From the NCBI RefSeq assembly GCF_036825875.1, contig NZ_DAISXK010000056.1, forward strand, positions 1 through 16,118: a DNA stretch of 16,118 nt, in the 5' to 3' direction. A program made the translations under genes and the position numbers. The stretch's first letter is position 1. Each line of letters begins with the position of its first letter. Below, one piece after another: positions 8,125 through 14,603 of the stretch. The notes below the pieces were generated by a model that saw only the letters and a program-made list of their open reading frames with translations, was not told the DNA's origin and did not search any database. This stretch comes from Paucihalobacter sp036825875 (GTDB lineage: Bacteria; Bacteroidota; Bacteroidia; Flavobacteriales; Flavobacteriaceae).

Positions 8125-9390
8125 ATGGAATCAACGCAAGTTATAAAACAACGTTTTGGAATTATTGGAAATGATCCAAAACTAAACCGTGCCATAGAAA
8201 AGGCCATTCAGGTAGCACCAACTGATATTTCGGTTTTGGTTACGGGTGAAAGTGGTGTTGGTAAAGAAAGTGTTCCTAAGATAATTCACCAATTGTCACA
8301 CCGTAAGCATGCCAAATATATTGCCGTAAACTGTGGCGCCATTCCTGAAGGCACCATTGATAGCGAGCTTTTTGGTCACGAGAAAGGCGCGTTTACTGGC
8401 GCTACTCAAACACGAAATGGTTATTTTGAAGTTGCTGATGGCGGCACTATATTTTTAGATGAAGTTGGGGAATTACCGCTTACAACCCAGGTGCGTTTAT
8501 TGCGGGTTTTAGAAAATGGCGAATTTTTAAAAGTAGGGTCCAGTCAGGTTCAAAAAACCGATGTGCGAATCGTTGCAGCCACCAACCTCAACATGTTTGA
8601 GGCTATTAAAAAGGAAAAATTCCGAGAAGATTTATATTATAGGTTGAGCACCGTAGAAATTTCATTGCCACCACTTCGTGACCGGAAAGAAGATATTCAT
8701 TTGTTGTTCAGAAAATTTGCTAGCGATTTTGCTTCCAAATACAAAATGCCTCCCATCAAACTTTCTGATGACGCCGTACTTTTACTTCAAAAATACCGAT
8801 GGAACGGAAACATTAGACAATTGCGCAATGTGGCCGAACAGCTCTCTGTACTTGAGCACGAACGCAATATTTCAGCCACATCTTTACGTGGATACTTACC
8901 GCAGAGTGACAGCTATTTACCTGCCGTTGTAGGTAAAACAAAGACTGAAAGCGACTTTAGCAACGAACGCGAAATTCTATATAAGGTATTGTTTGATATG
9001 AAAAGTGACCTAAACGACCTTAAAAAGTTAACTATGGAACTTATGAAATCAGGCAATGCCAACGACGTTCAAAAAAATAACGAAAGTCTAATTCAAAAAA
9101 TTTATGGTGAAGAAGACGATATAGATTTTGAAACGCCTGACGAGGATATGGACGTTCTCAGTATACCTGAACGTACCGAAATTATTGAAAAGGATACTAA
9201 TACTGCTAGCGATAAATACGATTTTGCTGAAGAAATTGAAGAAGAAGAAACACTGTCATTACACGATAAAGAATTAGAACTTATCAAGAAATCTCTTGAA
9301 CGCCATAGTGGCAAACGAAAACTTGCCGCTGCGGAATTAGGCATAAGCGAACGTACCTTGTACCGAAAAATTAAACAATATGACTTGTAA
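8125..9390 (+). CDS. Sigma-54-dependent enhancer-binding protein (AAA+ activator), no receiver domain
   Basis: This is a bacterial enhancer-binding protein that would hydrolyse ATP to open sigma-54 promoters. The 421-aa protein begins almost directly with the AAA+ domain. Walker A is GESGVGKES (41-49), the sigma-54-contacting GAFTGA loop is intact (88-93), Walker B is TIFLDEVG (108-115) and sensor I is AATN (151-154). The likely arginine finger region is FREDLYYR (166-173), and sensor II is WNGNIRQLRN (226-235), a variant of WPGNVREL. An acidic linker (about 310-375) leads to a Fis-type helix-turn-helix at about 383-421, ending SERTLYRKIKQYDL. There is no receiver, GAF or PAS domain, so it is probably controlled by its level or by a partner protein, not by phosphorylation. 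It lies between an accessory lipoprotein and lptE in an envelope-biogenesis operon. The nearby groES promoter has a -24/-12 match, making groESL a candidate target. Confidence 0.93.
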   Translation: MESTQVIKQRFGIIGNDPKLNRAIEKAIQVAPTDISVLVTGESGVGKESVPKIIHQLSHRKHAKYIAVNCGAIPEGTIDSELFGHEKGAFTGATQTRNGYFEVADGGTIFLDEVGELPLTTQVRLLRVLENGEFLKVGSSQVQKTDVRIVAATNLNMFEAIKKEKFREDLYYRLSTVEISLPPLRDRKEDIHLLFRKFASDFASKYKMPPIKLSDDAVLLLQKYRWNGNIRQLRNVAEQLSVLEHERNISATSLRGYLPQSDSYLPAVVGKTKTESDFSNEREILYKVLFDMKSDLNDLKKLTMELMKSGNANDVQKNNESLIQKIYGEEDDIDFETPDEDMDVLSIPERTEIIEKDTNTASDKYDFAEEIEEEETLSLHDKELELIKKSLERHSGKRKLAAAELGISERTLYRKIKQYDL

Positions 9391-9425
9391 CGGGTCGTTA
9401 AGTTTTAAATAACGTAATATTATAA

Positions 9426-9929
9426 ATGAAAACATATCAAATTATTTGCTTTTTAATAGCTTGTACCTTATTTCAAAACTGTGGATTTTACTCCTTTACA
9501 GGTGCCGATACTGGAACCGCAGAAAGCTTTCAGGTTAACTTTTTCCAAAATAACGCGCCTCTTATTGAACCAGGTCTTGATATTGACTTCACTAATGCTT
9601 TACAGGATTTAATTCAAAATCAAACCAAATTAAGTTTGGTTAATTCTGGAGGCGATTTAATTTATGAAGGCGAAATTGTTGAATATAGAATCTCGCCAAC
9701 AACTGCAATTGCTGGCGATAGAGCCGCACAAAACCGTTTAACCATAACTGTTCAGGTTCGGTTTTTTAATAATACTAAAGAAGAAGCCAATTTTGATCAA
9801 CGCTTCTCTTTCTTTTTTGATTACGAAGGAGCAGAACAACTTATTGGTTCTCAAAAAGACACTGCAGTTGCCGAGATTTTTGAACGTATCACCCAAGATA
9901 TTTTTAACGCCTCCTTAGCCAATTGGTAA
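9426..9929 (+). CDS. lptE: LPS assembly outer-membrane lipoprotein LptE
   Basis: LptE plugs the LptD barrel and helps insert lipopolysaccharide in the outer leaflet of the outer membrane. The 167-aa product has a signal peptide and lipid-anchor Cys19 followed by GFYSFTGAD, the characteristic start of the Bacteroidota LptE-like family (CGxYSFTG). An alternative lipobox at Cys13 (LIAC) is less likely because it leaves a very short hydrophobic stretch and misses the conserved CGFY. The remainder alternates strands and helices, with GDRAAQNRLTITVQVRF in the central sheet, as in this family. It starts 35 nt after the sigma-54 activator and ends 4 nt before the next gene, so the genes are surely co-transcribed. 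Confidence 0.85.
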   Translation: MKTYQIICFLIACTLFQNCGFYSFTGADTGTAESFQVNFFQNNAPLIEPGLDIDFTNALQDLIQNQTKLSLVNSGGDLIYEGEIVEYRISPTTAIAGDRAAQNRLTITVQVRFFNNTKEEANFDQRFSFFFDYEGAEQLIGSQKDTAVAEIFERITQDIFNASLANW

Positions 9930-9933
9930 CAAC

Positions 9934-10836
9934 ATGACAGCAGAAAACTTTACATATTTACTGCAACATCCCGAAAAAATTAATTCGGAAGAAACAAATG
10001 CAGTCTCAAATATCACTGAACAGTTTCCCTATTTTCAGCCTGCGCACGCCTTATACCTTAGAGGTCTTAAAAACAAAGAAAGTTTTAAATACAACCAACA
10101 ACTTAAAACCACCGCATCAATTACAACAGACAGGAGTGTTCTATTTGATTTTATAACTTCCGAAATATTTAATCAAAACGAAATTTCGGAACAAATCAAA
10201 CGCAACTCCGAGCAAATTAAAAACATTACGGTCTTTGAAGTTGAAGATATCTCAGTTGAAAAAAGCGTTACTATAGACGATGCTTTAAAGCAGCACATAC
10301 AAGCCAGTGAAGGCGTATTAGACCCTTATTTATTCGAAACTAAAAAAGAAAAAATAACCGAGTCCAATCCGATAATCTCTGTAGATGTTTCTGAAATTGA
10401 AGAGGTAGAAAATACTTTAAATATTGGCAAACCATTGGAGTTTGATAAAACGGAAACGCATTCATTTACAGAATGGTTAAAAATTACTTCATTTAAACCT
10501 ATCGAACGCGATGAAGTGCGGTCAACATCCGAGAAAACAGACGAAACTAGTTTGCCGATTACAAAAAAAATGGCGTTAATTGATAAGTTTTTACTAAACA
10601 ATCCAAAAATTGAACCTGTGAAAACAGCACCAGTAAAACCGATTGTATTAGCAGACCATAACAAGAGCGACGGCTTTATGACAGAGACCTTAGCTAGGGT
10701 TTACCTAGAACAAAAAAACTACGATAAAGCAATGCAGTCTTATAAAATTTTAAGTTTGAAATATCCAGAAAAAAGTGGTTTCTTTGCAGACCAAATTAAA
10801 AAGGTAAAAGAATTACAAGAAAAAAATAATTTATAA
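9934..10836 (+). CDS. TPR-like conserved protein of the lptE-secG operon, unknown function
   Basis: The function of this 300-aa protein is not known to me. The N-terminal 70 residues (LLQHPEKI, EQFPYFQPAHALYLRGLK) form a helical segment I associate with a conserved Bacteroidota family found in this operon. The middle (about 70-240) is charged, low in hydrophobics and probably flexible. The C-terminus (about 247-295) contains one recognisable tetratricopeptide-like unit, ETLARVYLEQKNYDKAMQSY followed by KYPEKSGFFADQIKKV. There is no signal peptide or membrane segment, so it is likely cytoplasmic. It begins 4 nt after lptE, and its stop codon overlaps the secG ATG by one base (TAATG), implying translational coupling. 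Its position suggests an adaptor role in envelope or secretion biogenesis; that is inference from context only. Confidence 0.8.
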   Translation: MTAENFTYLLQHPEKINSEETNAVSNITEQFPYFQPAHALYLRGLKNKESFKYNQQLKTTASITTDRSVLFDFITSEIFNQNEISEQIKRNSEQIKNITVFEVEDISVEKSVTIDDALKQHIQASEGVLDPYLFETKKEKITESNPIISVDVSEIEEVENTLNIGKPLEFDKTETHSFTEWLKITSFKPIERDEVRSTSEKTDETSLPITKKMALIDKFLLNNPKIEPVKTAPVKPIVLADHNKSDGFMTETLARVYLEQKNYDKAMQSYKILSLKYPEKSGFFADQIKKVKELQEKNNL

Positions 10837-11180
10837 TGGGCAATTTTACAATCTTCTTAATACTAATAGTGGCAGTGTCATTTTTATTAGTTGTAGTCAT
10901 TATGGTTCAAAATCCAAAAGGTGGCGGACTCTCTTCATCATTCGGCGGCGGCGGAACGCAACAATTAGGTGGTGTTAAAAAAACAGGCGACTTTTTAGAT
11001 AAAAGCACCTGGGCTTTGGCTACTTTACTTTTAGTACTTATTCTACTTTCTAATTTTGCCATTCCAGGAATTGGTGGCGATGTAGAATCCAAAGCACTTA
11101 AAGATAGTAATACAACTACTGCGCCTGTTAATGTGCCAGCACCAACAACCAACGACAACACAGACAGCAACCAAGAATAA
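10836..11180 (+). CDS. secG: Preprotein translocase subunit SecG
   Basis: SecG is the small inner-membrane subunit of the SecYEG channel that assists SecA-driven export. The 114-aa protein has two membrane helices, at about 4-24 and 59-76. The conserved loop QNPKGGGLSSSFGGGGTQQLGG (25-46) between them is diagnostic of the family. A polar Thr/Asn/Pro-rich tail (about 83-114) extends beyond the E. coli-type core, as is common in Bacteroidota. The ATG overlaps the stop of the preceding gene. It is the last gene of the miaB operon and is followed by an intrinsic terminator. Confidence 0.94.
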   Translation: MGNFTIFLILIVAVSFLLVVVIMVQNPKGGGLSSSFGGGGTQQLGGVKKTGDFLDKSTWALATLLLVLILLSNFAIPGIGGDVESKALKDSNTTTAPVNVPAPTTNDNTDSNQE

Positions 11181-11206
11181 ATTGGTTACGGTAAATAAAA
11201 TTCTAA

Positions 11207-11235
11207 AGTCAGCTTCTTAAGCTGGCTTTTTTTTT
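11207..11235 (+). terminator. Intrinsic terminator of the miaB-secG operon
   Basis: The stem AGTCAGCT / AGCTGGCT (one G-T pair) has a 5-nt loop and is followed directly by nine T residues (11227-11235), 26 nt after the secG stop. It separates the six-gene operon from groESL. Confidence 0.88.
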
Positions 11236-11263
11236 GAAATCATCCCAATGTTTAACAACCTTA

Positions 11264-11315
11264 TTACTGACAGTTTTTATCAACATTTCCAAAGCCTATG
11301 AAACTTTGTCAGTAA
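11264..11315. promoter_or_regulatory. TTACTGACA / TGTCAGTAA inverted repeat upstream of the groES promoter
   Basis: Two exact 9-nt inverted half-sites (11264-11272 and 11307-11315) have centres 43 bp apart, close to four helical turns. They lie just upstream of the -24/-12 element. This spacing suits co-operative binding of an activator with DNA looping. The core TGACA/TGTCA is shared with the palindrome in front of miaB. Binding by the sigma-54 activator of this window is inference. Confidence 0.45.
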
Positions 11316-11323
11316 AGTGCTAG

Positions 11324-11339
11324 TGGCATATTTTTAGCT
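11324..11339 (+). promoter_or_regulatory. Candidate sigma-54 (-24/-12) promoter of groESL
   Basis: TGGCAT, five bases, TAGCT: the invariant GG (11325-11326) and GC (11337-11338) are exactly 10 nt apart, as sigma-54 requires (TGGCAC-N5-TTGCA). The upstream box is near consensus; the downstream box has TAGC in place of TTGC. A start about 12 nt downstream gives a leader of about 40 nt before groES. I see no good TAnnTTTG box in this stretch. Confidence 0.55.
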
Positions 11340-11391
11340 AATTCATGAATAGTAAAAACAATTTTAATTCATTTAAAAAAACATATTGAAT

Positions 11392-11673
11392 ATGGGCTTA
11401 AAAATCAAACCTTTAGCAGACAGAGTTCTTGTTGAACCAATGGAAGCTGAAACTACAACAGCTTCGGGAATTATCATTCCAGACAACGCCAAAGAAAAAC
11501 CACAAAAAGGCAAAGTTATCGCCATTGGAACTGGAAAGATAGATGAACCGTTAACGGTTAAAATTGGCGACAGCGTCCTTTACGGAAAATACTCTGGCAC
11601 CGAGTTAAAACTTGAAGGAAAAGATTATTTAATGATGCGCGAAAGCGATATTCTTGCAATTATTCCTTCGTAA
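11392..11673 (+). CDS. groES: Co-chaperonin GroES
   Basis: GroES is the heptameric lid of the GroEL chamber in the cytoplasm. The product from the ATG at 11392 is 93 aa, normal for the family. It begins MGLKIKPLADRVLVEP and carries the mobile loop ETTTASGIIIPDNAKEKPQ (about residues 16-34) that docks on GroEL, with the hydrophobic III tripeptide. It ends YLMMRESDILAII with a conserved beta-strand. A TTG codon six bases upstream (11386) would add two residues, but the ATG matches the family start. A candidate sigma-54 promoter and an inverted repeat lie upstream; groEL follows after 126 nt. Confidence 0.97.
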   Translation: MGLKIKPLADRVLVEPMEAETTTASGIIIPDNAKEKPQKGKVIAIGTGKIDEPLTVKIGDSVLYGKYSGTELKLEGKDYLMMRESDILAIIPS

Positions 11674-11764
11674 GTCGGAATCTCAGAATCAATAAATCTA
11701 ATCTCAATTACAGTTTAGATCATTATCTGTTTTCAATAAAAAAACAAATCAATTTATTAACGAA

Positions 11765-11784
11765 ATACCTGCCTGCGCAGGTAT
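11765..11784. repeat. 20-bp palindromic hairpin in the groEL leader
   Basis: Arms ATACCTGC and GCAGGTAT pair perfectly around CTGC, 15 nt before the groEL ATG. There is no T run, so it is not an intrinsic terminator. It could set the groES:groEL expression ratio by blocking ribosomes or protecting mRNA. It shares length and the GCnTnCGC core with the hairpin at 8098-8117. Confidence 0.5.
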
Positions 11785-11799
11785 AAAAAATTAACAATT

Positions 11800-13431
11800 A
11801 TGGCAAAAGATATAAAATTTGATGTAGATGCACGTGACGGGTTGAAACGTGGTGTTGATGCATTAGCAAATGCAGTAAAAGTAACCCTAGGACCAAAAGG
11901 AAGAAATGTAATAATAAGCAAATCTTTCGGAGCACCGCAAATCACTAAAGACGGTGTAACTGTTGCAAAAGAAATTGAATTAGAAGATGCACTTGAAAAT
12001 ATGGGTGCACAAATGGTAAAAGAAGTAGCCTCAAAAACGAATGATTTGGCAGGTGACGGAACTACAACCGCAACTGTTTTGGCACAAGCTATCGTAAAAG
12101 AAGGTTTGAAAAACGTTGCTGCTGGCGCCAATCCTATGGATTTAAAACGCGGTATCGATAAAGCGGTATTAGCTATTACCGAAGATCTTGAAAAACAAGC
12201 CAAGAAAATTGGAAATTCTTCCGAAAAAATAAAGCAAGTTGCTTCTATTTCTGCCAATAACGATGACACTATTGGTGAACTAATCGCACAAGCATTCCAG
12301 AAAGTTGGAAAAGAAGGCGTAATCACTGTTGAAGAAGCAAAAGGGACAGATACTTATGTTGATATTGTAGAAGGTATGCAATTTGACCGTGGTTATTTAT
12401 CACCTTATTTTGTAACCGATGCCGATAAAATGATTGCCGATTTAGAAAATCCGTACATTTTATTGATCGATAAGAAAATATCTAATCTTCAAGAAATTCT
12501 TCCAATCCTTGAGCCTGTAGCGCAATCTGGAAGACCATTGTTAATTGTTGCTGAAGATGTTGAAGGCCAAGCCTTAGCTACTTTAGTAGTAAATAAATTA
12601 CGCGGTGGTTTAAAAATCGCTGCTGTAAAAGCACCTGGTTTTGGCGATCGACGTAAGGCTATGTTAGAAGATATAGCCATTTTAACTGGTGGTGTTGTTA
12701 TTTCTGAAGAACGCGGATTTACATTAGAAAATGCGACTTTAGACATGTTAGGAACAGCGGAAACTGTTACTATCGATAAAGACAACACAACTATCGTGAA
12801 TGGATCTGGTAAAGCTGCCGATATTAAGGCGAGAGTTAACCAAATTAAAACTCAAATTGAAACTACCACTTCCGATTACGACAAAGAAAAACTACAAGAG
12901 CGCTTGGCTAAATTAGCTGGTGGCGTGGCTGTATTGTATATCGGTGCCGCATCTGAAGTAGAAATGAAAGAGAAGAAAGACCGCGTAGACGATGCGCTTC
13001 ACGCAACAAGAGCTGCGGTTGAAGAAGGTATTGTTGCTGGTGGTGGTGTTGCCTTAGTGCGTGCTAAAAAAGCACTAGAAAAATTAACTACGGCTAATTT
13101 AGATGAAACCACTGGTGTTCAAATCGTAAACAAAGCCATTGAAGCGCCTTTAAGAACGATTGTTGAAAACGCAGGTGGCGAAGGCTCTGTGGTTATTAAT
13201 AAAGTACTCGAAGGGAAAAAAGATTTTGGTTACGATGCCAAAAATGATGTGTATGTTGATATGCACCAAGCTGGTATCATCGACCCTAAAAAAGTTACCC
13301 GCGTGGCTTTAGAAAATGCTGCCTCGGTTGCTGGTATGATCTTAACTACCGAGTGTGCTCTGGTTGATATTAAAGAAGATGCTCCGTCAATGCCAGGTGG
13401 CATGGGCGGCGGTATGCCAGGTATGATGTAA
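11800..13431 (+). CDS. groEL: Chaperonin GroEL
   Basis: This is the 60-kDa chaperonin that folds proteins in an ATP-driven double-ring chamber. The 543-aa product is of normal length and begins MAKDIKFDVDARDGLKRGVD. Nucleotide-binding motifs include TLGPKGRNV (29-37) and GDGTTT (85-90). The apical-domain text APGFGDRRKAMLEDIAILTG and the equatorial segments GIVAGGGVAL and NAGGEGSVV are canonical. The C-terminus ends in the usual GGM repeat, GGMGGGMPGMM. It follows groES in a two-gene unit and is followed by a strong terminator. Its last 25 coding bases, including the stop, recur nearly exactly at 15638-15662. Confidence 0.98.
   Translation: MAKDIKFDVDARDGLKRGVDALANAVKVTLGPKGRNVIISKSFGAPQITKDGVTVAKEIELEDALENMGAQMVKEVASKTNDLAGDGTTTATVLAQAIVKEGLKNVAAGANPMDLKRGIDKAVLAITEDLEKQAKKIGNSSEKIKQVASISANNDDTIGELIAQAFQKVGKEGVITVEEAKGTDTYVDIVEGMQFDRGYLSPYFVTDADKMIADLENPYILLIDKKISNLQEILPILEPVAQSGRPLLIVAEDVEGQALATLVVNKLRGGLKIAAVKAPGFGDRRKAMLEDIAILTGGVVISEERGFTLENATLDMLGTAETVTIDKDNTTIVNGSGKAADIKARVNQIKTQIETTTSDYDKEKLQERLAKLAGGVAVLYIGAASEVEMKEKKDRVDDALHATRAAVEEGIVAGGGVALVRAKKALEKLTTANLDETTGVQIVNKAIEAPLRTIVENAGGEGSVVINKVLEGKKDFGYDAKNDVYVDMHQAGIIDPKKVTRVALENAASVAGMILTTECALVDIKEDAPSMPGGMGGGMPGMM
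13404..13431 (+). repeat. groEL 3'-end direct repeat, left copy (att-like)
   Basis: This is the end of groEL, containing GGCGGTATGCCA and ATGATGTAA. Over the 25-bp core (13407-13431) it matches 15638-15662 with only two mismatches, in the same orientation and 2,231 bp apart. Gene 3' ends are common integration sites for tyrosine-recombinase elements, so this may be one end of an integrated cassette. Confidence 0.55.
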
Positions 13432-13455
13432 TCCTTAAAAACGGATTTAAAAATG

Positions 13456-13485
13456 AACCTCTTCCTCAAAAGAAGAGGTTTTTTT
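13456..13485 (+). terminator. Intrinsic terminator of groESL
   Basis: The stem AACCTCTTC / GAAGAGGTT (9 bp) has a 7-nt loop and is followed by T residues up to 13485, beginning 24 nt after the groEL stop. Confidence 0.9.
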
Positions 13486-13533
13486 ATTGCCTAGTTTTCC
13501 ATATTTTTAAGGAATCATTTTCAATGTTATCCT

Positions 13534-14190
13534 ATGAAAAAAATTAATTGGAAATATGCGCTTGGTGAAATACTGATTGTTATTCTTGGGATCACCATTG
13601 CCTTTAGTTTGAACAAGTGTGCGGTACAAAAAGACAATGACGCCTTAGGCACCATGTACTTAGATAACCTAACCAGCGACCTGCAACAAGACAAACACAT
13701 TCTAGAAGCCAACCTCGAACAATTTAAAACCAAAAGGAATAAAATCAACAACATCACAGCCATTTTAGGTTCTGAAGTAGTGCTCAACGGACAGCACAAT
13801 GCTCTGGTTTTTGAAGTATCTGAACTAGAAACATTTAAATCCAACAACGTCACCTATAATACACTAGTCAATTCGGGAGATTTTAAGCTTATCAAGGATT
13901 TTGAGCTACGAAAAGCCATTGAAGCACACTATAATAATACTTATAATACCATCCAGTCGGAGTATTTACGCTTGGAGAATATTCATAAAGTATATTTAGC
14001 AGATTTATACATCTATAAAACAGATTACGATAAATTCAAAACCAATGAATTTGTTTTTGAGGATAAAAAATTATTGTATAATATATTGGTAAGCAAAGAG
14101 GGCGCTAGTAAAATTGCTATGGAGGCCTCAAAAAAAGGTATAGAAAGCTGTGACCAACTGTTAAAACGCATCCAAGCCTATAAGAAATAG
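13534..14190 (+). CDS. DUF6090-like single-pass membrane protein, unknown function
   Basis: The 218-aa product has one N-terminal membrane segment (about 9-26) in the context KYALGEILIVILGITIAF. This resembles the KYA-x-GEI-x-LV-x-x-GI-x-IA signature of DUF6090 proteins, which are numerous and uncharacterised in Flavobacteriia. Charged helical stretches follow, with likely coiled-coil at about 40-75 (LQQDKHILEANLEQFKTKRN) and 125-160. The motif YNTLVNSGDFKLIKD (near 107-121) is also typical by eye. The bulk is probably periplasmic or membrane-associated. It starts about 50 nt after the groEL terminator, and a weak -7-like TATTTTTA (13502-13509) is the only promoter hint. It lies inside the segment bounded by the two groEL 3'-end copies, so it may have arrived with that segment. 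I cannot assign a function. Confidence 0.7.
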   Translation: MKKINWKYALGEILIVILGITIAFSLNKCAVQKDNDALGTMYLDNLTSDLQQDKHILEANLEQFKTKRNKINNITAILGSEVVLNGQHNALVFEVSELETFKSNNVTYNTLVNSGDFKLIKDFELRKAIEAHYNNTYNTIQSEYLRLENIHKVYLADLYIYKTDYDKFKTNEFVFEDKKLLYNILVSKEGASKIAMEASKKGIESCDQLLKRIQAYKK

Positions 14191-14490
14191 CCGTTTAAAT
14201 AAAGCTATTTTAGAACTGTAAGACTGTAGGTCTGAAATTACAAGTACTAAATTTCAAATACCAAATTCCAAAGGAACGGCTATTGGATTCTTTCTTTTTA
14301 CTTGATGAGATTATTTAGGCTGAATCTTCGATTTTCCAGCTTATCCTCCACTTCTATTGTTTGAATGGGAAAATCATGTTGCGGAGATGGTTGTGCCACT
14401 GAAATGCGATTACTTCATTATAAATGCGTTTGTGTTCCAGCATTGATGCGGGTGGAGCAATGATTTTTGCTTGCATTTACATTCTATTTT
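14191..14490. other. Gene-poor spacer with a dispersed-repeat copy and a possible gene remnant
   Basis: At 14241-14276 there is a run of CAAGTACTAAATT / CCAAATTCCAAAGGAA type repeats, which recur at 15403-15482. On the minus strand, 14298-14411 is open for 37 codons and reads like a genuine protein tail (ISVAQPSPQHDFPIQ, then EVEDKLENRRFSLNNLIK and a stop). Upstream stop codons leave it without a start, so it may be the decayed end of a lost gene. An adjacent frame (MLEHKRIYNEVIAFQWH) is also short and unconvincing. Confidence 0.3.
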
Positions 14491-14589
14491 ATACGCTGTA
14501 TATACGCTATACATTCGTTATATATTTGTTTTAAATACGCTATATATTTTTGTAATATTGGTTTATTGTATTACTTTAGTATATATTTT
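14491..14589 (+). repeat. 11-bp phased AT-rich degenerate repeat array
   Basis: Units begin every 11 bp: ATACGCTGTAT (14491), ATACGCTATAC (14502), ATTCGTTATAT (14513), ATTTGTTTTAA (14524), ATACGCTATAT (14535). Further, more decayed units follow to about 14589. The ATACGCT core occurs three times in register. The array runs straight into the promoter of the 248-aa gene, so it may be a bent upstream element, a binding-site array or a decaying minisatellite. Confidence 0.5.
14549..14579 (+). promoter_or_regulatory. Probable promoter of the 248-aa gene
   Basis: TTTG (14549-14552), exactly 19 nt, then TACTTTAG (14572-14579) fits the Bacteroidota TTTG-N19-TAnnTTTG promoter with one mismatch. The transcript would start about 18 nt upstream of the ATG at 14604. 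It overlaps the last units of the 11-bp repeat array. Confidence 0.5.
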
Positions 14590-14603
14590 TAAAACTTAAA
14601 GTT

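Noticed and set aside
10326..10664. Antisense open frame within the TPR-like gene
   Set aside because: No recognisable protein features. The sense strand has operon spacing and a TPR-like motif.
11386..11391. TTG as the groES start
   Set aside because: It adds two non-conserved residues; the ATG at 11392 gives the canonical MGLKIKPLADRV start.
11757..12326. Long open frame antisense to the start of groEL (189 codons)
   Set aside because: It is a shadow of groEL codon usage: rich in Ser, Phe and Ile, with no domain and no promoter, and fully inside a secure gene. The same applies to antisense frames at 12489-12788 and 13230-13469.
14188..14282. TAGCCGTT / AACGGCTA inverted repeat considered as insertion-element ends
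   Set aside because: Only 8 bp long and enclosing under 100 bp; no transposase or target duplication. Likely chance.
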